DNA from: an uncultured Acetatifactor sp.
GTDB taxonomy: Bacteria > Bacillota > Clostridia > Lachnospirales > Lachnospiraceae
Reading direction: 5' to 3'
Assembly: GCA_947644185.1 (NCBI GenBank)
Contig: CANRZC010000160.1
Span: 1 to 5,897 of the forward strand
Length of the DNA stretch: 5,897 nt
Shown here: in pieces, positions 1-5,897 of the stretch
Position numbering within the stretch: position 1 is the stretch's first letter
Layout of the letters: every line of letters begins with the position of its first letter
Notes under the pieces: model-generated
What the model saw: the letters and a program-made list of their open reading frames with translations, nothing else
The model's database searches: none
What the model was told of the DNA's origin: nothing
Program-made: the position numbers and the translations under genes

Positions 1-1130
1 GGGAAGTGAGTAACTGCAAATATCACTCCTCAGGACATATTTATTTTACGTTGAAGGATTCTAAGGGGACCATAAGCTGTGTGATGTTCGCAGGCAGCCG
101 TTCGGGCCTCTCTTTTCGTATGTCTGAAGGCCAACAGGTCATCGTAGGCGGCACAGTGGATGTATATGAGCGGGATGGAAAATACCAGCTCTACGCCAGA
201 CAAATTATGCTGGACGGCAGCGGACTGCTTTATGAGAAATTTGAAATGCTCAAGCGTGAGCTGGAAGAATCAGGCATGTTTGCCCAGGAGTATAAGCGAC
301 CTATTCCGAAATTTATAAGGACCTTGGGCGTGGTAACAGCGGATACCGGTGCAGCTGTTCGGGATATTATCCAGATAGCCAGAAGGCGGAATCCTTATGT
401 GCAGATTATTCTTTACCCTGCCATTGTGCAGGGAGAGGCGGCGGTGCCCAGCATTGTGAGAGGCATCCGGGCACTGGAGGATTTTGGGGTGGACGTGATG
501 ATTGTGGGTAGAGGTGGAGGCTCCATAGAAGACTTGTGGGCCTTTAATGAGAGGGAAGTGGCACAGGCAGTGTTCGACTGTTCTGTGCCGATTATCTCCG
601 CAGTAGGCCATGAGACCGATACCACCATTGCGGATTTTGTGTCAGATTTGCGTGCGCCCACTCCATCTGCAGCAGCGGAATTGGCAGTGGCAGATATCCG
701 TGATATTTTAAATAGCATAGGGTCTTATAGGGACATGCTCCAGAGTCGAATGGAGAGACTGCTTCAGGAACGGCGGGGACAGATACGCCAGATGGAGCTG
801 AGACTGAAGCTAGTCAGTCCCACCAGTCGGATTCGGGAGCGAAAGATGGCGGCATTGTCTGCGGAGGAGCGACTTCAAGATCGGATGCTGCGGCTTCTGG
901 AGAGACGCAGATCACAGCTTTCCATTTATATTGAGCGTATGAAGGGGCTTTCCCCTCTGGAAAAGCTAAATAGTGGGTATTCCTATGTGGAGGATGGCGC
1001 AGGTCGTAATGTGCGCTCGGTGACACAGGTGCGGGAGGGTCAGAACGTGACTATCCGAGTAAAGGATGGGCGGATCGAAGCGAGAGTTACCAAAATAGGG
1101 CCACCAGAACGCCAGGTGGAGACATGTTGA
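1..1130 (+). CDS. xseA: Exodeoxyribonuclease VII large subunit, 5'-truncated by window edge
   Basis: Large catalytic subunit of exonuclease VII, a cytoplasmic enzyme that degrades single-stranded DNA from both ends to oligonucleotides, working with XseB. Numbering from the V of the first GTG (position 6), residues 1-70 are most of the N-terminal OB-fold (SNCKYHSSGHIYFTLKD is typical), followed by the Exonuc_VII_L domain. Visible family motifs are GVVTADTGAAVRDI (108-121), VQGEAA (141-146), VGRGGGSIEDLWAFNE (167-182), SAVGHETDTTIADF (198-211) and RAPTPSAAAE (216-225). An Arg/Glu-rich helical stretch runs about 230-315, and the C-terminal LNSGYSYV motif is at 321-328. The GTG at 6 is not the start: GAA-GTG-AGT-AAC reads E-V-S-N, part of the conserved GE[IV]SN motif, so roughly 20-25 N-terminal residues lie upstream. 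The C-terminus ends normally at TGA 1128-1130. The first gene of the run seen here, followed by xseB after an unusually long spacer. Confidence 0.97.
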   Translation, partial: EVSNCKYHSSGHIYFTLKDSKGTISCVMFAGSRSGLSFRMSEGQQVIVGGTVDVYERDGKYQLYARQIMLDGSGLLYEKFEMLKRELEESGMFAQEYKRPIPKFIRTLGVVTADTGAAVRDIIQIARRRNPYVQIILYPAIVQGEAAVPSIVRGIRALEDFGVDVMIVGRGGGSIEDLWAFNEREVAQAVFDCSVPIISAVGHETDTTIADFVSDLRAPTPSAAAELAVADIRDILNSIGSYRDMLQSRMERLLQERRGQIRQMELRLKLVSPTSRIRERKMAALSAEERLQDRMLRLLERRRSQLSIYIERMKGLSPLEKLNSGYSYVEDGAGRNVRSVTQVREGQNVTIRVKDGRIEARVTKIGPPERQVETC

Positions 1131-1235
1131 TGGGGTGAAAGGCCTTTATCGGAAAAAGAGGTTGGGAAGCAGGGACTCTAGGGCAGGAGATTTGGAGGAG
1201 GACACTGACAAAGTGACAGGCAGGAGGATGCGACA
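1131..1235 (+). other. 105-nt spacer between xseA and xseB, purine-rich
   Basis: No recognisable gene or terminator is present. The spacer is purine-rich and contains a 10-bp palindrome AAAGGCCTTT (1138-1147) with no loop and no T-run after it. It carries two Shine-Dalgarno-like runs: GGAGGAGG at 1194-1201 and AGGAGG at 1222-1227. The second is well placed for xseB. The xseA frame stays open for 16 codons past its TGA, to TAG at 1179-1181. The xseB frame is closed by a TGA at 1206-1208, so xseB cannot extend far upstream. I saw no good -35/-10 pair. In many relatives xseA and xseB are nearly contiguous, so this gap is longer than expected. Confidence 0.6.
1222..1227 (+). promoter_or_regulatory. 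Ribosome binding site of xseB
   Basis: AGGAGG, a perfect Shine-Dalgarno core, ends 8 nt before the ATG at 1236. This fixes the xseB start. No other in-frame ATG, GTG or TTG lies between the upstream in-frame stop (1206-1208) and this ATG. Confidence 0.85.
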
Positions 1236-1472
1236 ATGGCTGAGGAGATAAGAGAGCGAAGCCTGGAGGAGAATTTTCACAGGCTGGAAGAGCTCATCGG
1301 AGAGCTGGACAGGGATGATATTTTGCTGGAGGAGGCCTTTGCAGCCTACAGCGCAGGTATGGCAGTGTTAAAACAGTGCAATGCTCAGATAGATAAGGTG
1401 GAGAAGCAGGTATTGAAGCTTACAGAAGAGGGCGAACTGGAGGAATTTGGAAATGGAAGCATCAGCATTTGA
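1236..1472 (+). CDS. xseB: Exodeoxyribonuclease VII small subunit
   Basis: Small helical subunit of exonuclease VII; several copies bind each XseA to form the active enzyme. The 78-residue product is the normal size for the family. It shows the family pattern: SLEENFHRLEELIGELD (9-25), then LLEEAFAAYSAGMAVLKQCNAQ split across the conserved LEE (31-33), the Y-x-x-G-M turn (38-42) and L-x-x-C (45-48), and finally the V-E-K-Q-V-L-K-L helix (55-62). The whole protein is predicted as two amphipathic helices with an acidic tail; no signal or membrane segment is present. The start is set by AGGAGG 8 nt upstream. Its last 20 nt overlap the 5' end of ispA in another frame, so translation of ispA is probably coupled to xseB. 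Confidence 0.95.
   Translation: MAEEIRERSLEENFHRLEELIGELDRDDILLEEAFAAYSAGMAVLKQCNAQIDKVEKQVLKLTEEGELEEFGNGSISI
1439..1444 (+). promoter_or_regulatory. Ribosome binding site of ispA, inside xseB
   Basis: GGAGGA lies within the last codons of xseB and ends 8 nt before ATG 1453. It decides the ispA start: the in-frame TTG at 1447 is only 2 nt from this site and too close to be used. Confidence 0.75.
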
Positions 1473-2421
1473 AAAAAGGCTTGCAGAGGAGACAGCTTAC
1501 GCAGAGAAGGTGCTGCGAGAGCACCTGCCAGAGGAAGAGGGGCTACAGAGAGAAATCATGGAGGCCATGAACTACAGCCTGCTGGCAGGCGGTAAGCGGC
1601 TGCGACCAATTCTCATGCGGGCCACCTACCAAATGTGTGGTGGAGGCCTGGGCAGTGCCATTGCTCACTTTATGGCGGCCATTGAGATGATCCACACCTA
1701 TTCTCTGGTACATGATGATCTGCCGGCTATGGACAATGACCGGTATCGCAGAGGGAGAGAGACCACATGGTATGTCTACGGGGAGACCATGGGTATTTTG
1801 GCAGGAGATGGGCTGTTAAATTATGCTTTTGAGACAGCGCTGCAGGCGCTTTTGGACAAAGAGGATGGACAGGGAAAGAGCAAAGCTTCAGGGCCAGAGA
1901 GACTTTTGCAGATGGAGCGGTGTGCTGCCGCATTTTCTGTGTTGGCCAGGAAAGCTGGGATTTATGGTATGATTGGCGGGCAGGTGGTGGATGTCATGGC
2001 CGAGAAGAGATTCGGCCAGGCCGAGAAAGGCCAGGAGAGGGCGGAAGACAGGCTGCTCTTTATCCATGCCCATAAGACCGCAGCCCTGATACAGGCAGCT
2101 ATGATGACAGGGGCCATTCTTGCAGGGGCAGACAGGGAACAAGTGAATGCCATCGAAAAATGTGCCTACAACATTGGCATGGCATTTCAGATACAGGATG
2201 ACATACTTGACGTGGTTGGAGATAGCAAAGAACTGGGTAAATCAACAGGTAGTGATGCCCAAAATCAGAAAGAGACCTATGTGACCTTAAAAGGTTTGGA
2301 GCAGTCCAAAGCGGATGTGGAGGCCTTGTCAAAAGAGGCAGTGGAGATTTTGGATGGTTTTGAGGGGGAGCATGGTTTTTTGAAACAGCTGATTCTGACA
2401 TTGATTCACAGAAGAAAATAG
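1453..2421 (+). CDS. ispA: Polyprenyl synthetase, probable farnesyl diphosphate synthase
   Basis: Cytoplasmic trans-prenyltransferase that condenses isopentenyl diphosphate with DMAPP and then GPP, making farnesyl diphosphate for undecaprenyl phosphate, quinone-type tails and related products. Numbering from ATG 1453 (322 aa): LAGGKRLRP (44-52), which binds substrate; first Asp-rich motif DDLPAMDND (88-96) with the two-residue insert of bacterial (type II) FPP synthases; RRG (99-101); GGQ (175-177); KTAALI (208-213); second Asp-rich motif FQIQDDILD (245-253); and the GKSTGSD...K-E-TYV stretch (262-277). Tyr83, five residues before the first motif, fits a C15 product; this is inference from the known chain-length rule. 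Length exceeds the roughly 300 aa of typical IspA because of two hydrophilic insertions, near 136-150 and 183-200. Trp106 occupies a position usually held by His. ATG 1453 is preferred to TTG 1447 on RBS spacing. The gene overlaps xseB by 20 nt and precedes dxs, the start of the same pathway. A C20 product cannot be excluded. Confidence 0.95.
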   Translation: MEASAFEKRLAEETAYAEKVLREHLPEEEGLQREIMEAMNYSLLAGGKRLRPILMRATYQMCGGGLGSAIAHFMAAIEMIHTYSLVHDDLPAMDNDRYRRGRETTWYVYGETMGILAGDGLLNYAFETALQALLDKEDGQGKSKASGPERLLQMERCAAAFSVLARKAGIYGMIGGQVVDVMAEKRFGQAEKGQERAEDRLLFIHAHKTAALIQAAMMTGAILAGADREQVNAIEKCAYNIGMAFQIQDDILDVVGDSKELGKSTGSDAQNQKETYVTLKGLEQSKADVEALSKEAVEILDGFEGEHGFLKQLILTLIHRRK

Positions 2422-2427
2422 AGAGGG
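2422..2427 (+). promoter_or_regulatory. Probable ribosome binding site of dxs
   Basis: AGAGGG sits directly after the ispA stop (TAG 2419-2421) and ends 5 nt before ATG 2433. It is a weaker match than the sites of xseB and ispA. The close spacing to the ispA stop suggests dxs may depend partly on ribosomes finishing ispA. Confidence 0.55.
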
Positions 2428-2432
2428 CGGTT

Positions 2433-4295
2433 ATGTTACTGGAGACCATAGAGCAGGCGAATGATATCAAGAAGATAAGGAAAGAGGATCTGAATGCGCT
2501 GGCACAGGAAATCAGGGATTTCCTGATACAGACCATCAGCGTCACAGGGGGGCATCTGGGGGCAAATCTGGGTGTGGTGGAATTGACCATGGCCCTGCAT
2601 CTTGCGCTGGATTTGCCTGAGGACAAGATTATTTGGGATGTGGGGCACCAGTCTTACACCCACAAAATCCTTACCGGACGGAGAAATGAATTTAAGACAT
2701 TACGCCAGTTCCATGGTATGAGCGGTTTTCCGAAGAGAAAGGAGAGTCCCTGCGATGTCTTTGACACGGGGCACAGCTCCACCTCCCTTTCAGCGGGGTT
2801 GGGCCTTGTGAAAGCCAGGGAAATTCTGGGGGGGAGCGAGACCATTGTGTCAGTGATTGGAGACGGCTCTCTCACAGGAGGCATGGCCTATGAGGCCTTG
2901 AACAATGCCGCCAAATTGGAGACGAATTATATCATTATATTAAATGATAACAACATGTCCATATCTGAGAACGTGGGGGGCATGTCCAAATATTTGAATA
3001 GCATTCGCACTGCATCCGGCTACTTAGATTTGAAGAAAGGTATCTACAATGTGCTCCAGGATACAAAGCGGGGAGATAGCACCATCAATTGGATTCGCAG
3101 AGCAAAAAGCAGCTTCAAGCAGCTGGTGATACCTGGCATGATGTTCGAGGACATGGGTATCACCTATTTAGGGCCTGTGGACGGACATGATATCAATGCC
3201 ATGGTGACCACAATCCTTGCCGCCAGGCGTGTGGAGGGGGCAGTGATAGTACATGTTATGACAGAGAAGGGTAAGGGGTACAGGCCAGCAGAGCGTCATC
3301 CGGCCAGATTTCATGGTACAGAGCCCTTTGATATTGAGACGGGTATACCCTCCCATCCCAGGACCGTGGCCAATTATACGGATATTTTTTCTACTGTAAT
3401 GTGTAAGCTGGGACAGCGGGATGAGAAAATTGTGGCCATCACTGCGGCCATGCCAGATGGAGTTGGACTGAAACGGTTCCATAACATGTATCCGGATCGC
3501 TTTTTTGATGTGGGAATTGCAGAGCAGCACGCGGTTACCTTTGCGGCAGGGCTGGCAGTAGGAGGGATGAAGCCCATTGTCGCTATCTATTCCTCATTTC
3601 TGCAGAGGGCCTATGACCAGATACTCCATGATGTCTGCCTGCAAAATCTGCCTGTGGTGTTTGCCATAGACAGGGCAGGACTTGTGGGGAGTGACGGGGA
3701 GACCCATCAGGGGGTTTTTGACTTTACATATCTTTCTGGTATACCGAATATGCATATCTGCGCCCCAAAGAATAAATGGGAGTTGTCGGATATGCTGAAA
3801 TTTGCAGTGACTCTGGGTGCTCCGATTGCAGTACGTTATCCCAGAGGAACGGCGTATACTGGCCTAAAAGAGTACAGAGAGCAGGTAAGGCTGGGCAGAG
3901 CTGAGTGGATCTACAGGGAGCGGGAAATTGCGCTGTTTGCAGTGGGAAGCATGGTAAAGACTGCCGAGACAGTGAGGGATAGGTTAAAGACAATGGGACA
4001 TGAGGTAAGCCTGATAAACGCCAGATTTGTGAAGCCCATTGACGAGGAGGCTGTGGTCCAGGCCTGTAAGGAGCATATCCTGATTGTCACCTTGGAGGAA
4101 AATATAGCTCGCGGTGGCTATGGGGAGAAGGTGCTGGCATATATGAACGAGAAGGGGCTTAGAAACCGATTTTTGAGCATTGCGATTAAAGATGTGTTTG
4201 TGGAGCATGGCAAGGTGGAACAGCTGCAGGAGGAAATCGGTATAGACCCAGAGAGCATCGTGAAGAAAATCGGTGAGGCGTTGGAAAGTAGATGA
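2433..4295 (+). CDS. dxs: 1-deoxy-D-xylulose-5-phosphate synthase
   Basis: Thiamine-diphosphate enzyme that condenses pyruvate and glyceraldehyde 3-phosphate to DXP, the entry and main control step of the MEP isoprenoid pathway; DXP also feeds thiamine and often pyridoxal synthesis. At 620 aa it is full length. Domain I carries GGHLGANLGVVE (His41), VGHQSYTHK (His72 and His77) and the TPP/Mg motif GDGSLTGG with Asp144 and Asn173 as likely metal ligands, then GPVDGHD (His252). The central pyrimidine-binding domain (about 315-480) has TAAMPDGVGL, FFDVGIAEQHAVTFAAG with the catalytic Glu364, and DRAGLVGSDGETHQG. The C-terminal transketolase domain starts near YPRGTAY and includes ARFVKPIDEE and TLEENIARGGYGEKV. 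No signal peptide; cytoplasmic. Start ATG 2433 gives the normal family N-terminus (MLLE). It sits 11 nt after ispA and overlaps tlyA by ATGA. The 5' part is rich in G-tracts, including a G7 run at 2828-2834. Confidence 0.98.
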   Translation: MLLETIEQANDIKKIRKEDLNALAQEIRDFLIQTISVTGGHLGANLGVVELTMALHLALDLPEDKIIWDVGHQSYTHKILTGRRNEFKTLRQFHGMSGFPKRKESPCDVFDTGHSSTSLSAGLGLVKAREILGGSETIVSVIGDGSLTGGMAYEALNNAAKLETNYIIILNDNNMSISENVGGMSKYLNSIRTASGYLDLKKGIYNVLQDTKRGDSTINWIRRAKSSFKQLVIPGMMFEDMGITYLGPVDGHDINAMVTTILAARRVEGAVIVHVMTEKGKGYRPAERHPARFHGTEPFDIETGIPSHPRTVANYTDIFSTVMCKLGQRDEKIVAITAAMPDGVGLKRFHNMYPDRFFDVGIAEQHAVTFAAGLAVGGMKPIVAIYSSFLQRAYDQILHDVCLQNLPVVFAIDRAGLVGSDGETHQGVFDFTYLSGIPNMHICAPKNKWELSDMLKFAVTLGAPIAVRYPRGTAYTGLKEYREQVRLGRAEWIYREREIALFAVGSMVKTAETVRDRLKTMGHEVSLINARFVKPIDEEAVVQACKEHILIVTLEENIARGGYGEKVLAYMNEKGLRNRFLSIAIKDVFVEHGKVEQLQEEIGIDPESIVKKIGEALESR

Positions 4296-5176
4296 AAGAA
4301 CGTTTGGATGTCATATTGGTAAAGCAAGGCTATGCAGCCTCCAGAGAGAAGGCCAGAGCTATCATCATGTCTGGCAATGTGTATGTAAATGGACAGAAGG
4401 AGGACAAGGCAGGCACCTTTTTTGATGAGACGAAGATTGGGCTGGAGGTACGGGAAAGTGCACTGCGATATGTGAGCCGTGGTGGCTTAAAGCTTGAGAA
4501 GGCCATGGAGATATGGAATTTTCTCTTGGAAAATAAGGTGTGCATGGATATCGGAGCTTCCACCGGGGGTTTTACGGATTGTATGCTGCAGAAAGGGGCA
4601 CTGAAGGTGTATGCCGTGGATGTGGGGCACGGACAGTTGGCCTGGAAGCTGCGAGTTGACAAGAGAGTTGTCTGTATGGAGCAGACGAATTTTCGATATG
4701 TGGTGCCGGAGGATATCGGGGAATTGTTGGATTTTGCCAGTGTGGATGTGTCTTTTATTTCCCTGACGAAAATATTGATTCCTGCCAGAAGATTGTTAAA
4801 GGTTGGAGGAGAAATGGTCTGCCTGATCAAGCCTCAGTTTGAAGCTGGCCGGGAGAAGGTGGGAAAGAAAGGTGTGGTCAGAGACAGTGAAGTCCATGGG
4901 GAGGTCATTGGAAAGATTGTGGACTATGCGGATCTGGTGGGCTTTGCCGTACTACATTTGGACTATTCCCCGGTGAGAGGTCCAGAGGGGAATATTGAAT
5001 ATCTATTACACCTGAAAAAAGAGAAAGAGCCTTCTGAAACAATCAAAGCGTTGTCGGAGCATGAGGCGGAAGATCAGCTAAGGGGGATTGTCGAAAGTGG
5101 TTTGGGGCTGTCCCATGAAGCGAAGTGGGAGAAGCTGATAAAGGAGATTGTGGCTATGTCCCATAACTGCCTTTGA
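4292..5176 (+). CDS. tlyA: TlyA family rRNA 2'-O-methyltransferase (hemolysin A family)
   Basis: S4-domain plus FtsJ/RrmJ-type SAM-dependent methyltransferase. TlyA enzymes 2'-O-methylate cytidines in 23S rRNA (C1920, E. coli numbering) and, in some, 16S rRNA (C1409); loss confers capreomycin resistance in mycobacteria. The older name hemolysin reflects early screens. In the 294-aa product the S4 RNA-binding domain covers about 1-60 (RLDVILVKQGYAASREKAR, GNVYVNG). A short linker leads to SRGGLKLEKA, then the SAM motif DIGASTGGFTD (86-96) and VDVGHGQL (109-116). The K-D-K-E catalytic set is intact: Lys67, Asp152 (VDVSFIS), Lys180 (IKPQFEAG) and Glu236 (GNIEYLL), each two less than the Mycobacterium tuberculosis numbering. 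The tail after Glu236 is 58 residues, apparently about 20 longer than in B. subtilis YqxC. The start ATG overlaps the dxs TGA (ATGA) with only a weak GGAAAG upstream, so expression probably relies on termination-reinitiation after dxs. Whether it modifies one or both subunits cannot be told. Confidence 0.94.
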   Translation: MKERLDVILVKQGYAASREKARAIIMSGNVYVNGQKEDKAGTFFDETKIGLEVRESALRYVSRGGLKLEKAMEIWNFLLENKVCMDIGASTGGFTDCMLQKGALKVYAVDVGHGQLAWKLRVDKRVVCMEQTNFRYVVPEDIGELLDFASVDVSFISLTKILIPARRLLKVGGEMVCLIKPQFEAGREKVGKKGVVRDSEVHGEVIGKIVDYADLVGFAVLHLDYSPVRGPEGNIEYLLHLKKEKEPSETIKALSEHEAEDQLRGIVESGLGLSHEAKWEKLIKEIVAMSHNCL

Positions 5177-5186
5177 GGAAAGGCCG

Positions 5187-5192
5187 AAAGGA
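5187..5192 (+). promoter_or_regulatory. Ribosome binding site of nadK
   Basis: AAAGGA ends 8 nt before ATG 5201, in the 24-nt gap after tlyA. A second purine run, GAGGAAAGG (5175-5183), overlaps the tlyA stop but is too far from the ATG. This supports ATG 5201 as the start. Confidence 0.65.
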
Positions 5193-5200
5193 TTTTGTAC

Positions 5201-5897
5201 ATGAAGCATTTTCTGATTTATAGCAATCGGCATAAGGACAGAGAGCTTGCCACTACAAAGCGCATTTGTGACTTCCTGAAATTAAAGGGAAAACGCGTTA
5301 CGGTTATGACAGAGCCAGAGGGAGAAGCAGAGGTTCCCCTGGATGTGGACTGTATGATTGTGCTGGGGGGAGATGGGACAGTGCTGCAGGCTGCCAGGCT
5401 GACAAAGAAAAGGCACATTCCCATTATCGGCGTAAATCTGGGCACATTGGGATATATGACAGAGGTGGAGCTCCCAAATCTGGAGGAGGCTATGGAGCGT
5501 TTGCTTGCTGGAGATTATGTCCAGGAGAGCCGGATGATGCTAAATGGCAGGGTGACATTTTTAGATGGGGGAGAGGCCAAAGGCTGGGCCTTGAATGATA
5601 TTGTAATATCTCGCAGTGGTCCTTTGCAGATTATTCGGTTTCATATCTTTGTAAATGGGCAGTTTCTGAATGATTACAGTGCTGACGGCATGATAGTGAC
5701 TACCCCCACCGGTTCTACAGGATACAATCTCTCCGCAGGAGGGCCCTTGGTAGAGCCCAGTGCAAGGCTGATTATGTTGACGCCCATCTGTCCGCATTCT
5801 CTGAATCAGAGGAGTATTATTCTCTCAGCAGAGGATGTGATTGAGATTGAGATACCAAAGCGCAGTGAGGGCGGCGTACAGACTGTGGAGGCAAATT
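5201..5897 (+). CDS. nadK: NAD kinase, 3'-truncated by window edge
   Basis: ATP- or polyphosphate-dependent kinase that phosphorylates NAD to NADP in the cytoplasm, supplying NADPH for biosynthesis including Dxr of the MEP pathway. I translated this frame by hand: 232 codons stay open to the right edge. The N-terminus (MKHFLIYSNRHKDRELA) matches the short form found in Clostridia. Motifs seen are VLGGDGTVLQAA (54-65) with the GGDGT nucleotide-kinase signature, GVNLGTLGYMTE (77-88), RMML (111-114), LNDIVISR (131-138), the long active-site stretch from Asp162 to Pro185 (DGMIVTTPTGSTGY then SAGGP), and TPICPHSLNQRSI (194-206). Family members are about 280-290 aa, so roughly 50 C-terminal residues lie beyond the window. 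No frameshift or internal stop is visible. It follows tlyA after 24 nt. In related genomes argR and recN commonly come next; that is expectation, not seen. Confidence 0.96.
   Translation, partial: MKHFLIYSNRHKDRELATTKRICDFLKLKGKRVTVMTEPEGEAEVPLDVDCMIVLGGDGTVLQAARLTKKRHIPIIGVNLGTLGYMTEVELPNLEEAMERLLAGDYVQESRMMLNGRVTFLDGGEAKGWALNDIVISRSGPLQIIRFHIFVNGQFLNDYSADGMIVTTPTGSTGYNLSAGGPLVEPSARLIMLTPICPHSLNQRSIILSAEDVIEIEIPKRSEGGVQTVEAN

Noticed and set aside
6..8. GTG as the start of xseA
   Set aside because: It encodes the conserved Val/Ile of the GE[IV]SN motif; the frame is open to the left edge, so the gene starts outside the window.
1130..1138. ATG overlapping the xseA stop (TGATG)
   Set aside because: It reads ATG-GGG-TGA and stops after two codons, so it is not a gene start.
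1138..1147. Palindrome AAAGGCCTTT as terminator or operator
   Set aside because: No loop, too short to form a stable hairpin, and no T-run after it; chance is sufficient explanation.
1447..1449. TTG as the start of ispA
   Set aside because: Only 2 nt from the GGAGGA ribosome site; ATG 1453 has correct spacing.
1470..1477. A6 run at the xseB stop as a programmed frameshift into ispA
   Set aside because: ispA has its own well-placed ribosome site and ATG, and the run does not form a classical slippery heptamer in the xseB frame before its stop.
2099..2626. 175-codon open frame on the - strand across the ispA-dxs junction
   Set aside because: Antisense to two well-recognised genes, with low-complexity Ser/Pro/Cys-rich content and no family motif; a shadow frame.
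3168..3530. 120-codon open frame on the - strand inside dxs
   Set aside because: Antisense to the conserved TPP and catalytic region of dxs; no motif of its own.
4330..4830. 166-codon open frame on the - strand inside tlyA
   Set aside because: Fully antisense to the conserved tlyA coding sequence and with no recognisable domain; a shadow frame.

Overview
The window is a stretch of a housekeeping gene cluster from a bacterium of the Bacillota, most likely class Clostridia and perhaps Lachnospiraceae. The basis is gene order (xseA-xseB-ispA-dxs-tlyA-nadK), strong Shine-Dalgarno sites, a purine-rich coding strand, moderate G+C judged by eye, and sequence character such as the ENVGGMSKYL segment of Dxs. 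In Bacillus subtilis the related cluster runs nusB-folD-xseA-xseB-ispA-dxs-yqxC(tlyA)-ahrC-recN. A NAD kinase gene after tlyA is common in Clostridia. The family-level assignment is inference.

All six genes lie on the + strand. xseA enters from the left edge already inside its N-terminal domain and ends at 1130. A 105-nt spacer follows, then xseB (1236-1472). ispA (1453-2421) starts inside the end of xseB. dxs (2433-4295) follows after 11 nt. tlyA (4292-5176) overlaps dxs by the 4-nt ATGA. nadK starts at 5201 after 24 nt and runs off the right edge with about 50 codons missing. No terminator-like hairpin with a T-run and no convincing internal promoter was seen, so the six genes are probably cotranscribed.

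The genes cover three jobs. xseA and xseB encode the two subunits of exodeoxyribonuclease VII. dxs and ispA encode the first enzyme of the MEP isoprenoid pathway and the prenyltransferase that makes farnesyl diphosphate. nadK makes the NADP needed by Dxr, the step after Dxs, as well as by general biosynthesis. tlyA encodes an S4-domain rRNA 2'-O-methyltransferase.

The products look intact, with the key catalytic motifs visible. I found no mobile element, CRISPR array, RNA gene or new defence system. The points worth a second look are small: the long xseA-xseB spacer, with a second ribosome-binding site and a 12-codon Arg-rich ORF overlapping the xseB start; two hydrophilic insertions in IspA, one with short internal repeats; an unusual Trp near the first Asp-rich motif of IspA; a longer C-terminus in TlyA; and a cluster of G-tracts at the 5' end of dxs.
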